DNA from: Jiangella aurantiaca
GTDB taxonomy: Bacteria; Actinomycetota; Actinomycetes; Jiangellales; Jiangellaceae
Length of the DNA stretch: 64,000 nt
Direction: 5' to 3'
NCBI RefSeq assembly: GCF_004349105.1
Contig: NZ_SMLB01000008.1
Location: 62,001-126,000, forward strand
The notes under the pieces are model-generated. The model made no database searches and was not told the origin of the DNA. It saw only the letters and a list, made by a program, of their open reading frames with translations. Position 1 is the stretch's first letter. Each line of letters opens with the position of its first letter. This document shows, one piece after another, positions 53,400 through 61,183 of this stretch. Both the position numbers and the translations under genes were made by a program.

Positions 53400-54035
53400 A
53401 TGAGCGCCGCGCCACTGGACCGCTTCCCGGTCCTGCGCTCGGCCGACGTCGAGCACACCCGGGAGGTCATCTACCACTTCGTCCACCGCCACCCGATCGA
53501 GCTGGTGCGGCCCGACGACGGCCTCGACGCGTGCATCAACGGCCGGCGGCTCGACCGCATCGGGGCCGCCTACCTGGCGTTCGGCGCCGAGACCCGCACC
53601 GATCCCGGCCGGCTGGACTTCTACCTGCTCCAGCTCGTGCTCTCCGGGTCGTACACGGTGTGGCTGGGCGACCGCGAGATCCGGGCGGAGCCGGGCGCGG
53701 CGGTCGTGCTGTCGCCCGGCGACGACGTCCGCACCTGGTGGTCCGCCGACTGCGGGCTGCTGTGCTTCCGGATAGGCGCGGCGGACTACCGCGACCACCT
53801 CGCCGGGCTGCTGGCCCGTCCACTGGATGAGGAGCTGCGGTTCGAGCCCGAGATGGACCTGCTCCACGGGCGCGGCCGCGATCTCAACGTCGGCATCATC
53901 CGGCCGCTCACCCAGCGGCTCAACCAGGTGTTCGGGCTGATCGCCCACTCCGTCCTGGCCCGGCAGCTGGAGGACACGCTGCTCACCGGGCTGCTGCGGG
54001 CTCAGCCGCACACGTACTCGGGCTCGCTCGGCTGA
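53400..54035 (+). CDS. AraC sensor-domain paralogue lacking the helix-turn-helix
   Basis: A 211-residue protein homologous to the sensor half of the preceding AraC regulator: APLDRFPVLRSADVEHTREV matches VPLDRYPLFTSHDLDHARDV, WWSADCGLLCFRI matches RWSADCAQLILRV, and the end DTLLTGLLRAQPHTYS matches DWLMTGLLRAQPNNYS, after which it stops just where the DNA-binding domain would begin. I start at ATG 53400 by alignment with the paralogue; a GTG at 53367, overlapping the araC stop, is the alternative. It may heterodimerise with the regulator or sequester ligand. It is intact, not frameshifted. Confidence 0.8.
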   Translation: MSAAPLDRFPVLRSADVEHTREVIYHFVHRHPIELVRPDDGLDACINGRRLDRIGAAYLAFGAETRTDPGRLDFYLLQLVLSGSYTVWLGDREIRAEPGAAVVLSPGDDVRTWWSADCGLLCFRIGAADYRDHLAGLLARPLDEELRFEPEMDLLHGRGRDLNVGIIRPLTQRLNQVFGLIAHSVLARQLEDTLLTGLLRAQPHTYSGSLG

Positions 54036-54063
54036 GGCGGCTCCGGCCGCCCGGGCGTCGGCG

Positions 54064-55536
54064 TCAGCCGAACAGGTCGAGCTGCGGGGCGAGGATGCGG
54101 GCCTCGTCCACCAGCGACCGGACGGCGGGCAATGCCGCTCCGACGTCGGCGACGGTGACCCGGTTGTCGCGGCCGACCGGGCGGCCCAGGCTCAGCTGCC
54201 GCTGGCGCAGCAGCTCGAGGTGCCCGAACCGGTCGCCGAACTGCGCGATGACGCACCGCCCGACGACGTCGCCGTCGGCGCCCGGTGCGGGGCGGAGTCC
54301 CTGTGCGGCCAGCAGTCCGCAGCCCACCAGCTGTGCCGCCTGGCAGACCAGCACGAACGCCGAGCCGGCCGACGCCGCCATGACGTCCTCCGCTGCCGTC
54401 AGGTGGTGTGCGGCCAGGTCGAGGTAGGGCCGGGCGTCGGCGGCCGGCCCGCTGAACAGCTCCAGCCGGTTGCCGGCCAGCAGCTCGGCGACGACGTCGG
54501 CGCCGGCCGGCCATGTGCCGGTCCCGGCCGACACGCAGTCGGCGGCCGCCGGCGGCGCGACGTGGACGACCGGCAGACTGCCGCGCTGGCGCGGGATCCG
54601 GACCCGCTCCAGCTGGTGCGTCCGCGGCGCGGTCCGCAGCGCCAGGTGCGGGCCGCGGCCGGCCGGTGCGCGGTGAGCGCCGTTCTCCGGCCGTCCGATC
54701 AGGGCGAACGCGACGCGCCGGCGCAGCCGGCGCTCGGCCCGCCGGGCCGCCGCGACCAGCTCCGGCCGGCCGGGCGTGTGGTGCTCGTCGGGGGTGAGCC
54801 GCACCTGGATGACGTCCGGCTCCGGCCCGACGACGCCGGTGAACCGCTCCGCCCAGGTGCCGGTCAGCGCGATCCGTGCGACGCCGGCGACCCGCCCGAA
54901 CTCCTCGCCGACGATCTGCGGCACGCCGTACGTGCCGCGGATCAGCTCGGTGAGCGGGGCGATCGTGGCGCGGTCTGTGGCCGCCCGCATCAGCCGGATG
55001 GCGCCGTCGTTGCGCCGGACCAGGATGCCGGCGTCCTCGAGCAGCTTGGCCTCCTTCGACACCGAGGCGAGCGAGCCGCCTGCGTGTTCGGCGAGCTCCG
55101 TCAGGCTGAAGGCGCGATCGGGGTTCAACAGCGTGGCCGCGAGGATTCCGGCTTGGACGCGCGACCGGAACACCGGCAGCAGTGCCGGGGTGCCCTGCGG
55201 CCGGCGTGCCGTTCCGTTCTGCGGCGGCGGGGTGACCGCCGCCGCGTGTCCCAGCCGGCTCTGCCGCCGGGCCACCGCCGCGCCGGCGTCGAGGCGGTCG
55301 GCCGGGACCTCCAGGACCACGGCGAGCCACTGCCGCCACTCGCGTCGCGGCACCTGCCTGCCGCGCTCCCAGCGGGCGACGCGATCGCGGCCCATCGTGG
55401 GTTTGCCGGAGACCGCCGCGAGACGGTCCGCCAGCGTGTACTGGCTCATGCGCAGGCGTTGCCGGGCTGAGCGGATCATCTGTCCGATGGGCAGATCCGG
55501 GTCGCCGTGAGATTCCGCGTTCATGTCTGCACACAC
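54064..55536 (-). CDS. multidomain XRE regulator with nucleotidyltransferase-like and HEPN-like parts
   Basis: A 490-residue protein. Residues 15-75 are an XRE-type helix-turn-helix (RSARQRLRMSQYTLADRLAA, ARWERGRQVPRREWRQW). Residues 125-185 look like a winged helix (FSLTELAEHAGGSLASVSKEA, LLEDAGILVRRNDGAIRLMR). Residues 200-250 resemble an MNT-type nucleotidyltransferase core (RIALTGTWAERFTGVVGPEPDVIQV), where the usual G-S-W-A and D-x-D are altered to GTWA and DVIQ, so it is probably inactive. The last 150 residues are helical and HEPN-like without a clear R-x4-6-H motif. The stop lies 28 bases from the convergent paralogue gene. The domain calls beyond the HTH are inference. Confidence 0.7.
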   Translation of the reverse strand: MCADMNAESHGDPDLPIGQMIRSARQRLRMSQYTLADRLAAVSGKPTMGRDRVARWERGRQVPRREWRQWLAVVLEVPADRLDAGAAVARRQSRLGHAAAVTPPPQNGTARRPQGTPALLPVFRSRVQAGILAATLLNPDRAFSLTELAEHAGGSLASVSKEAKLLEDAGILVRRNDGAIRLMRAATDRATIAPLTELIRGTYGVPQIVGEEFGRVAGVARIALTGTWAERFTGVVGPEPDVIQVRLTPDEHHTPGRPELVAAARRAERRLRRRVAFALIGRPENGAHRAPAGRGPHLALRTAPRTHQLERVRIPRQRGSLPVVHVAPPAAADCVSAGTGTWPAGADVVAELLAGNRLELFSGPAADARPYLDLAAHHLTAAEDVMAASAGSAFVLVCQAAQLVGCGLLAAQGLRPAPGADGDVVGRCVIAQFGDRFGHLELLRQRQLSLGRPVGRDNRVTVADVGAALPAVRSLVDEARILAPQLDLFG

Positions 55537-55633
55537 CTCTTCCGGAAGCCCTGCTCCGGGGTATTGCGCTGGGCTTCTGCTCGGAGATTACGGCGATCTT
55601 CGCCGCCTCGCCGGTGCAGTTCGCGACGAAGGC

Positions 55634-55651
55634 TGTCCACTTTGCGAAAAG
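55634..55651 (-). promoter_or_regulatory. shared XRE-promoter motif, copy 2
   Basis: On the minus strand this reads CTTTTCGCAAAGTGGACA, the partner of the motif at 50445. It lies 98 bases before the start of the multidomain XRE gene and about 130 bases before the divergent nucleotidyltransferase gene. The rest of the 55537-55781 gap shows no gene. Confidence 0.55.
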
Positions 55652-55781
55652 GGTCGGTTCATCCGATGAGGCCGACGTTTCACCTGGTCAGAGGCGTGTC
55701 TGTGGTCAGAAACTCGTCCCCTGCACGCACCGGCGCGGTGCCGTCACGCTGACCTCAGCAATGCCACTGGGAGTGTGCGAA

Positions 55782-56843
55782 ATGAGCCGACGAGGAATGC
55801 GACTCGACGACATGCTGGCCGGCGACGGCGCGTCGATTCGCGAATGCCTGACCATCATCGACACGCACGACGTGGGGACTGTTTTCGTCGTGGACCATGC
55901 CGGGCGGTTGTCCGGCGTCGTGGGGGAGCGGGAGATCCGGCGGGCGCTGATCTCCGGCGCGCAGCCCGACGACCCCGTCGCGGGCCTCGTCGGCTCGCCG
56001 TCGGCGACCGCCCGGCCGGAGGAGGGCCGGGCCGAGGTCCTCGACGTCATGCGCGCCCTCGGCGTCGGCGAGATCCCCATCGTCGACGGCGACGGCCGCG
56101 TGGTCGGCGTTCACGTCGACACCGACGTCGTCGGGGCCGAGCCGCTGCCGCACTGGGCGGTCGTCATGGCCGGCGGGCGCGGCACCCGCCTGGCGCCGCT
56201 CACCGACGCCGTCCCGAAACCGATGCTGCCGGTCGCGGGCCGGCCGATCCTGGAGCGCATCGTGCTGCACCTGGTCGGGTCGGGGATCCGGCGGATCTTC
56301 CTGTCGGTGAACTACCTCGGCGACATCGTCGAGCAGTACTTCGGCGACGGGACCGCCTACGGGTGCACGATCGACTACCTGCGGGAGGAGCCGGACCGGC
56401 CGCTCGGCACCGGCGGCGCGCTGGGCCTGCTGGACGACCTCGGCGAGCGCCCGGACGCCCCGGTCCTGCTGATGAACGGCGACCTCGTCACCGGCTTCTC
56501 CGTCGCCGACCTGCTGGCGGCGCACGAGGCACTCGGCGGCGTGGCCACCATCGCCACCGCCGAGTACGAGCACCAGATCCCGTTCGGCGTCCTCGAGTCC
56601 GACGCCGGCCGGCTGATCCGGATCGTCGAGAAGCCGCGCCGCTCCTGGGCCGTCAACGCCGGCATCTACGTCCTCTCGCCGTCCCTGATGGCCCGCGTCC
56701 CGCGCGGCAAGCTGTTCCCGATCACCCGCTTGTTCGACGACTGCCTGGCCAGTGGCGAGCGGATCGGCCTCTGGCCGCTGCGCGACTCCTGGCAGGACAT
56801 CGGCCGCCCCGACGAGCTCGCCCACGCCCGCGGTCAGCGCTGA
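55782..56843 (+). CDS. CBS-domain sugar nucleotidyltransferase
   Basis: A 353-residue protein. Residues 1-120 are a CBS pair (CLTIIDTHDVGTVFVVDHAG, LSGVVGEREIRRAL, IPIVDGDGRVVGV); residues 125-353 are an NTP-transferase domain with VVMAGGRGTRLAPLTDAVPK and the sugar-binding GTGGALGLL, LLMNGDLVTG and EKPRRSWAVNAGIYV motifs. The architecture matches guanylyl/CMP-sugar synthases of the type found in glycan and nonulosonate loci. The ATG at 55782 is chosen for GGGAG eight bases upstream. It transfers a nucleotide to a sugar 1-phosphate; the sugar is unknown. It is divergent from the multidomain XRE gene. Confidence 0.85.
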   Translation: MSRRGMRLDDMLAGDGASIRECLTIIDTHDVGTVFVVDHAGRLSGVVGEREIRRALISGAQPDDPVAGLVGSPSATARPEEGRAEVLDVMRALGVGEIPIVDGDGRVVGVHVDTDVVGAEPLPHWAVVMAGGRGTRLAPLTDAVPKPMLPVAGRPILERIVLHLVGSGIRRIFLSVNYLGDIVEQYFGDGTAYGCTIDYLREEPDRPLGTGGALGLLDDLGERPDAPVLLMNGDLVTGFSVADLLAAHEALGGVATIATAEYEHQIPFGVLESDAGRLIRIVEKPRRSWAVNAGIYVLSPSLMARVPRGKLFPITRLFDDCLASGERIGLWPLRDSWQDIGRPDELAHARGQR

Positions 56844-56969
56844 GCAATGCCGTGAGGGCACCGGCGCCCGGACCAACTCGATTGTGCGAATGCCTATTAT
56901 AGTCTGCTGACCTAGGGGCGGACTCCCGTCACGCTAGTCAGCGTGGCGAACGGCGGCCGACCCGAAGAC

Positions 56970-57326
56970 TCACTCGGCTTCCTGGCCCGTCCTCCAGGGG
57001 CGATCTCGGATTGCTGGCGGGAGCAGTTCATCAGGTAGCAGGTCAAGTAATTCGATCTCGAGTGCACGGGAGATGGCCAGTAGCGTAGCGAGCCCGGGGT
57101 TGCCAGGCCCCGGTTGCGGGTTGCCTGACCCGTCGCGAGCGTTGTTTCGCGCGTTCTCGATGTTCTGGATGTGGTTCCGACTGATCTTGGCCAGGTGTGC
57201 TAGTTGTTCCTGGCTGAGCTTTCGGCCGTCATCGGTCTTGAACAAGCCGCGCGCAGCGCGGAGCCTGTCTCCGAGCTTCACGGCAAGCGCCGGCCAATCT
57301 GCCGGGAGCGCGCGCCGTTCCGTCAC
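56970..57326 (-). CDS. XRE family transcriptional regulator
   Basis: A 118-residue regulator with a helix-turn-helix at about residues 35-58 (KLSQEQLAHLAKISRNHIQN) followed by IENARNN, an insert rich in G, N and P, and a second conserved block NPGLATLLAISRALEIELLDL typical of XRE proteins. I use GTG 57326 (MTERRALPADW); the frame extends ten codons further to a TTG. A 20-base palindrome lies 44 bases upstream, suggesting autoregulation. It is divergent from the ABC ATPase genes. Confidence 0.82.
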   Translation of the reverse strand: MTERRALPADWPALAVKLGDRLRAARGLFKTDDGRKLSQEQLAHLAKISRNHIQNIENARNNARDGSGNPQPGPGNPGLATLLAISRALEIELLDLLPDELLPPAIRDRPWRTGQEAE

Positions 57327-57369
57327 GCCATCGAGCCTGGCTGAGCCGGAGAGCAAAGGCAGCCCACAA

Positions 57370-57389
57370 TAGTAGGCATTTGCCCACTA
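57370..57389. promoter_or_regulatory. TAGTAGGCA palindrome upstream of the XRE gene
   Basis: TAGTAGGCATTTGCCCACTA is a 20-base inverted repeat with one mismatched pair. TAGTAGGCAT recurs at 57516-57525, 60-70 bases before the ABC ATPase start. Two copies flanking divergent promoters suggest the XRE protein controls both directions. The remaining part of 57390-57584 shows no gene. Confidence 0.6.
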
Positions 57390-57584
57390 TGATGGGCGCG
57401 GCCTGTATCGAGCTGAGCGAGGTGGCAAGTGGGTCAGTCTGCTGGCGTGTCGGCTGAAGCCCGGGGGTGATGTGCGAGCTTGTGGCGCGGGGGCGTCCCC
57501 TTGCTGTGCATCCTGTAGTAGGCATACGCTACCTGAAATATCAAGTTCACCCCTTGATACGTGATGTTAAGGCGGGGTTCAACT

Positions 57585-58589
57585 ATGAGCCTGAGCGTGA
57601 ACATGCAGCGTCGGCCCGGGTCTCGTCCAGATTCTGACCACGGGGTCCCCATTCTCGGCATCTCGAATCTGACCGTACGGTTCCCGAGGCGCTATGGTGA
57701 CGTCGCTGTCCTCGACCGGGTTGGGCTCAGCATCGGCCCCGGCGAGTCGCTGGCCATCGTCGGCGAGTCTGGCTGCGGCAAATCCCTTCTCGGCCTGGCC
57801 GCCGCGAACATGTTGCCACCGACGGCCGAGGTCGCCGGGGAGGTGCTCTTCCGTGGCCGCGACCTCTACGGCATGCGCGGACGCGAGCGCCGTGCCGTCC
57901 GGGGTGCCGGCATCGGCATCGTCTACCAGGACGCGTTGACCAGCCTCAACCCCGGCATGAGCATCGGTGCGCAGTTGCGCCAGGTGTGTCGGCTGGGGTC
58001 TCCCTACACGCCGGCCGACCTCCTCGACGCGGTCGGACTGCCTGACGCGCGTGTCCTCAAGGCGAAGCCGTACCAGCTGTCCGGCGGGCAGCGGCAGCGG
58101 GTCCTGATCGCGCTCGCGCTGGCCCGCGAGCCCGACCTGCTCATCGCCGACGAGCCCACGACAGCGCTCGACGTCACGGTCGAGTCGAAGATCATCGAGC
58201 TGCTCCAGCGGCTGCAGGCCGAACACGACTTCGCGCTGTTGTTCATCAGCCACGACCTCGCCATTGTCGCCCGGCTGTGCCAGCGGGTCGCCGTCATGTA
58301 TGGCGGCCAGCTGGTCGAGACCGGCCCTACGGCGGAGGTCCTGGCGAATCCGCGGCACCCGTACACCGCTGGGCTGCTCGCCGCGAGCACCAGCCTCGAC
58401 GAGGGCCACGGCACGCTGGCGACCATCCCCGGCTTCGTCCACCCGCCGACCGGGTTCCCCAGCGGCTGCCGGTTCCGCGACCGCTGCTCGCACGCCCAGG
58501 ACGATTGCGCTGTCCGCCCGGCGCTGTCCGCGGGCACGAGACGCCTTGCTTGCCATCACCCCGTCGGCCTGGTGGACGGTGACCGATGA
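57585..58589 (+). CDS. oligopeptide-type ABC transporter ATP-binding protein (DppD/OppD type)
   Basis: A 334-residue ATPase: Walker A VGESGCGKSLLGLA, signature QLSGGQRQRVLIALAL, Walker B LLIADEPTTALDVTVESK and H-loop FISHDLAIVARL; the C-terminal RFRDRCSHAQDDC segment, with cysteines for an iron-sulfur cluster, is typical of Opp/Dpp ATPases. I start at ATG 57585; in-frame GTG/ATG at 57561-57566 would add eight or seven residues. Permease and binding-protein genes normally precede it but are absent here. Confidence 0.9.
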   Translation: MSLSVNMQRRPGSRPDSDHGVPILGISNLTVRFPRRYGDVAVLDRVGLSIGPGESLAIVGESGCGKSLLGLAAANMLPPTAEVAGEVLFRGRDLYGMRGRERRAVRGAGIGIVYQDALTSLNPGMSIGAQLRQVCRLGSPYTPADLLDAVGLPDARVLKAKPYQLSGGQRQRVLIALALAREPDLLIADEPTTALDVTVESKIIELLQRLQAEHDFALLFISHDLAIVARLCQRVAVMYGGQLVETGPTAEVLANPRHPYTAGLLAASTSLDEGHGTLATIPGFVHPPTGFPSGCRFRDRCSHAQDDCAVRPALSAGTRRLACHHPVGLVDGDR

Positions 58590-59410
58590 CGGCCGTCGAC
58601 GCGCCGCGCGCCGCGGACGACGTCGCGGCGGTGCCGATCTTCGAGGGCCGCGACCTCGTCGTCGACTACCACTCCCGCGGGCAGGTGCATCGAGCGCTGA
58701 ACCGGGTTTCCCTCAGCATCGCCGAAGGCGAGGCCGTCGGGCTCATCGGCGAGTCCGGATCCGGCAAGACCACGCTGGCGCGGACGCTGCTGGGGCTGAT
58801 CCGGCCCGTGCACGGCCAGGTGACGTTCCGCGGCCAGGACGTCTACGCCCTGAAGAGCGTTCCGCGCTACCGCATGCTGGGCCGCGACGCCTCCCTGGTG
58901 TTCCAGGATCCGCGTAGCTCGCTCAATCCGCGGCTGACCGTGGGTGCGGTGGTACGTGACCCGCTCACCGTCCAGCGCATCGGCACGCGGGCGCAGCGCG
59001 CTGCCCGGGTCGCCGAGCTGCTCGAGAGCGTTGGGCTCCCGGCCCAGCTGATGAGCCGGCCCGTACGCGCTCTCTCCGGCGGCCAGCTGCAGCGCGTGGC
59101 GCTGGCCCGCGCCCTCGCCGTCGAACCCGGCATCATCGTCGCCGACGAACCCACGTCGGCCCTCGACGTGTCCGTCCAGGCGCAAATCCTCAACCTCATC
59201 CAGCAGGTCCGGGCCACGCGCCGGCTCGCTCTGCTCGTCGTGTCACACGACATCCGCGTCATCCGCTACCTGACAGACCGGACCGCCGTCATGTACAAGG
59301 GCGAGATCGTCGAGCTCGGCCCCACGGCGGAGGTCCACGACCACCCGCAACACGAGTACACCCAGACGCTCCTGACCTCCGTGCCCAGCCTCAGCCGCTG
59401 GCCGGCGTGA
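58586..59410 (+). CDS. oligopeptide-type ABC transporter ATP-binding protein (DppF/OppF type)
   Basis: A 274-residue ATPase starting inside the stop of the DppD-type gene. Walker A IGESGSGKTTLARTL, Q-loop VFQDPRSSLNPRLT, signature ALSGGQLQRVALARAL, Walker B IIVADEPTSALDVSVQ and H-loop VVSHDIRVIRYLT. It lacks the long C-terminal Cys tail of some family members. The two ATPases would drive a permease pair encoded elsewhere. The usual substrates are peptides, nickel or sugars. Confidence 0.9.
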   Translation: MTAVDAPRAADDVAAVPIFEGRDLVVDYHSRGQVHRALNRVSLSIAEGEAVGLIGESGSGKTTLARTLLGLIRPVHGQVTFRGQDVYALKSVPRYRMLGRDASLVFQDPRSSLNPRLTVGAVVRDPLTVQRIGTRAQRAARVAELLESVGLPAQLMSRPVRALSGGQLQRVALARALAVEPGIIVADEPTSALDVSVQAQILNLIQQVRATRRLALLVVSHDIRVIRYLTDRTAVMYKGEIVELGPTAEVHDHPQHEYTQTLLTSVPSLSRWPA

Positions 59411-59485
59411 ACTCGTCCCCTGGCTGATCACCCGTGCGCTCACGACCCTGGGTGGTGACGAACCAGCCCGAGCAAGGGGGCAACA

Positions 59486-59710
59486 GTGACGCGCACGGAT
59501 AGCGACAGCGTTCGGGTCGAGCTGGTGGGCTGCGCCGGCCTCGGCTCCCACATCTCGGTCGATCGATCGGCCGTGGCCGAAGGCCGCCTGAAGATCCAGT
59601 TTGGTGCCGGCTACGAGCACTTCGACCTCGACCACTTCACCGACACCAACGACGACGGCGAACCTGTGGCGGTGTTCGTCTGGACCGACCGCACCTGGAT
59701 CGCCGAGTGA
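59486..59710 (+). CDS. small DUF5988-type protein
   Basis: A 74-residue protein. The pattern VRVELVGCAGLG near the start, then LKIQFGAGYEHFDL and the C-terminal PVAVFVWTDRTWIAE resembles the small actinobacterial DUF5988 family, often found beside biosynthetic genes in streptomycetes. It starts with GTG after AAGGGGG, and its stop overlaps the lyase start. Function unknown; the size suggests an accessory or binding role. Confidence 0.7.
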   Translation: MTRTDSDSVRVELVGCAGLGSHISVDRSAVAEGRLKIQFGAGYEHFDLDHFTDTNDDGEPVAVFVWTDRTWIAE

Positions 59711-60525
59711 GCGGCGACTGGTCGGGCCTGGCCACGGCGCGGTCACTGCTCTTCGTGCCCGGCAACCGCCCCGAGCGGTTCGCCAAGGCGGCCGAGAGCG
59801 GCGCCGACGACATCGTCCTGGACATCGAGGACGCGGTCGCGCCGGACGCCAAACCGGAGGCGCGGAAGAACATCGGCACCTGGCTGGCGAACGGCGGTTC
59901 TGGCGTCGTGCGGATCAACGACCAGGGCACGCCCTGGTACGAGGACGACCTCGCGATGCTCGCGGACTGGCCGTGCGCCGTCATGGTGCCGAAAGTGACG
60001 GCACCGGACCAGGTATGGGAGGTCCTCGACCGGCTGCCGCGCGGATCATGCGTGCTGCCGCTCATCGAGACCGCGGCGGCGGTTCTCGGCGCTCGCACTA
60101 TCTGCTCGGTGCCGGGGACTCTTCGCGCCGTCTTCGGCAATGCCGACCTCGGCCGCGAACTCGGCGTCGACCACGCCGACCCCTCAGCCATGGCCGCGGC
60201 CCGGTCGATGGTCGTGCTCGCCTCCGCCGCCGCGCACCTCCCGCCGCCGGTCGACGGCGTCACGACCGCCTTGACCGATGAGAAGAAGGTCACGATCGAC
60301 TCCGAGCACGCGGTTGGGCTCGGATTCGGTGGCAAGCTCTGCCTGCATCCCCGGCAGGTGCCGGTCGTGAACGCCGCCTTCAGCCCCTCCACTGAAGACG
60401 TCCGCTGGGCCGAAGAGGTCGTCGCCGCTGCCGGCGACGGCTCGGTCGCCGCTCTCGACGGCAACGTGGTCGGCAAACCGATCGTCGATCGGGCACGCCG
60501 GATCCTGCTGCAGGTGCGGGCGTGA
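59707..60525 (+). CDS. CitE-like HpcH/HpaI family CoA-ester lyase
   Basis: A 272-residue TIM-barrel lyase of the CitE/malyl-CoA lyase family. Motifs: RSLLFVPGNRPERFAKAA, DDIVLDIEDAVAPDAKPEAR (acidic metal ligands), VVRINDQG, VMVPKV, LPLIETAAAV and FGNADLGRELG, and a C-terminal GFGGKLCLHPRQV. It cleaves or forms a 3-hydroxyacyl-CoA such as citramalyl- or malyl-CoA. Its neighbours, a MaoC hydratase and a CoA-transferase, fit an itaconate/mesaconate-type C5 dicarboxylate route. GTG start overlapping the upstream stop. Confidence 0.88.
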   Translation: MSGDWSGLATARSLLFVPGNRPERFAKAAESGADDIVLDIEDAVAPDAKPEARKNIGTWLANGGSGVVRINDQGTPWYEDDLAMLADWPCAVMVPKVTAPDQVWEVLDRLPRGSCVLPLIETAAAVLGARTICSVPGTLRAVFGNADLGRELGVDHADPSAMAAARSMVVLASAAAHLPPPVDGVTTALTDEKKVTIDSEHAVGLGFGGKLCLHPRQVPVVNAAFSPSTEDVRWAEEVVAAAGDGSVAALDGNVVGKPIVDRARRILLQVRA

Positions 60526-60590
60526 CGGATGGCACGGTCCAACGACGTCGATCGTCGTCGCCGCGCACGCTAGAATCCTGAATCAGGCGG

Positions 60591-60603
60591 TTCATTAAAT
60601 GAA
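60591..60603. promoter_or_regulatory. TTCATTAAATGAA palindrome
   Basis: A perfect 13-base palindrome, extended by G before and C two bases after, 43 bases upstream of the MaoC gene. The AT-rich symmetric form resembles operators of IclR or FadR-type regulators. No such regulator gene is in the window. It suggests the MaoC-CaiB pair has its own promoter. Confidence 0.45.
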
Positions 60604-60646
60604 ACAGTCGTGTGTGGAGTCTGACGTGTTGTGGCCTGGAGGCGAG

Positions 60647-61183
60647 ATGGCGATCAAGCCCGGCTGGCAGGGGCGTTTCTACGAAGACTTCGAGATCGAT
60701 GACGTGTACCAGCATCCGCTCGGCCGGACGGTGACGGAAGCGGACAACACGTGGTTCTCGCTGCTCACGATGAATACGAATCAGGCGCATTTCAATCACG
60801 AGGTCGGCGCGGCTTCTGAGTTCGGCCGCCAGCTGGTCGTGTCCACGCTCACCATCGCTATCGCGGTCGGGCAGAGCGTGATCGACACGACACAGAATGC
60901 GTTCGCCAACCTCGGGTTGGACGAGGTGCGACTCTCCGCGCCGGTCTACGCGGGTGACACGCTCTGGTCCGAGTCTCTGGTGCTGGAGAAGCGCGATTCG
61001 AAGAGCCGCCCACAAGCGGGAATCGTCGCGGTCAAAACCCGAGCGTTGAACCAGCATGGTCACGAGGTGCTGTCATTCGTCAGGACGTTCTACGTGCACA
61101 AGCGCGGCTCGGACCGAGCTCGCTCGCTCTTCCCCACGGCGATGGAGCCGCTCGCTCGCCGCGGAACGGCGGAAGCCTCGTGA
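60647..61183 (+). CDS. MaoC-like acyl-CoA hydratase
   Basis: A 178-residue hot-dog-fold hydratase. The N-terminus (GRFYEDFEIDDVYQHPLGRTVTEADN) and NQAHFNHEVG correspond to the R-specific hydratase/mesaconyl-CoA hydratase pattern, with the catalytic Asp/His region in this block. The start at 60647 has a perfect GGAGG five bases upstream; an upstream in-frame ATG at 60599 lies inside the palindrome region. It would hydrate itaconyl- or mesaconyl-CoA for the CitE-like lyase. The assignment of substrate is inference. Confidence 0.87.
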   Translation: MAIKPGWQGRFYEDFEIDDVYQHPLGRTVTEADNTWFSLLTMNTNQAHFNHEVGAASEFGRQLVVSTLTIAIAVGQSVIDTTQNAFANLGLDEVRLSAPVYAGDTLWSESLVLEKRDSKSRPQAGIVAVKTRALNQHGHEVLSFVRTFYVHKRGSDRARSLFPTAMEPLARRGTAEAS

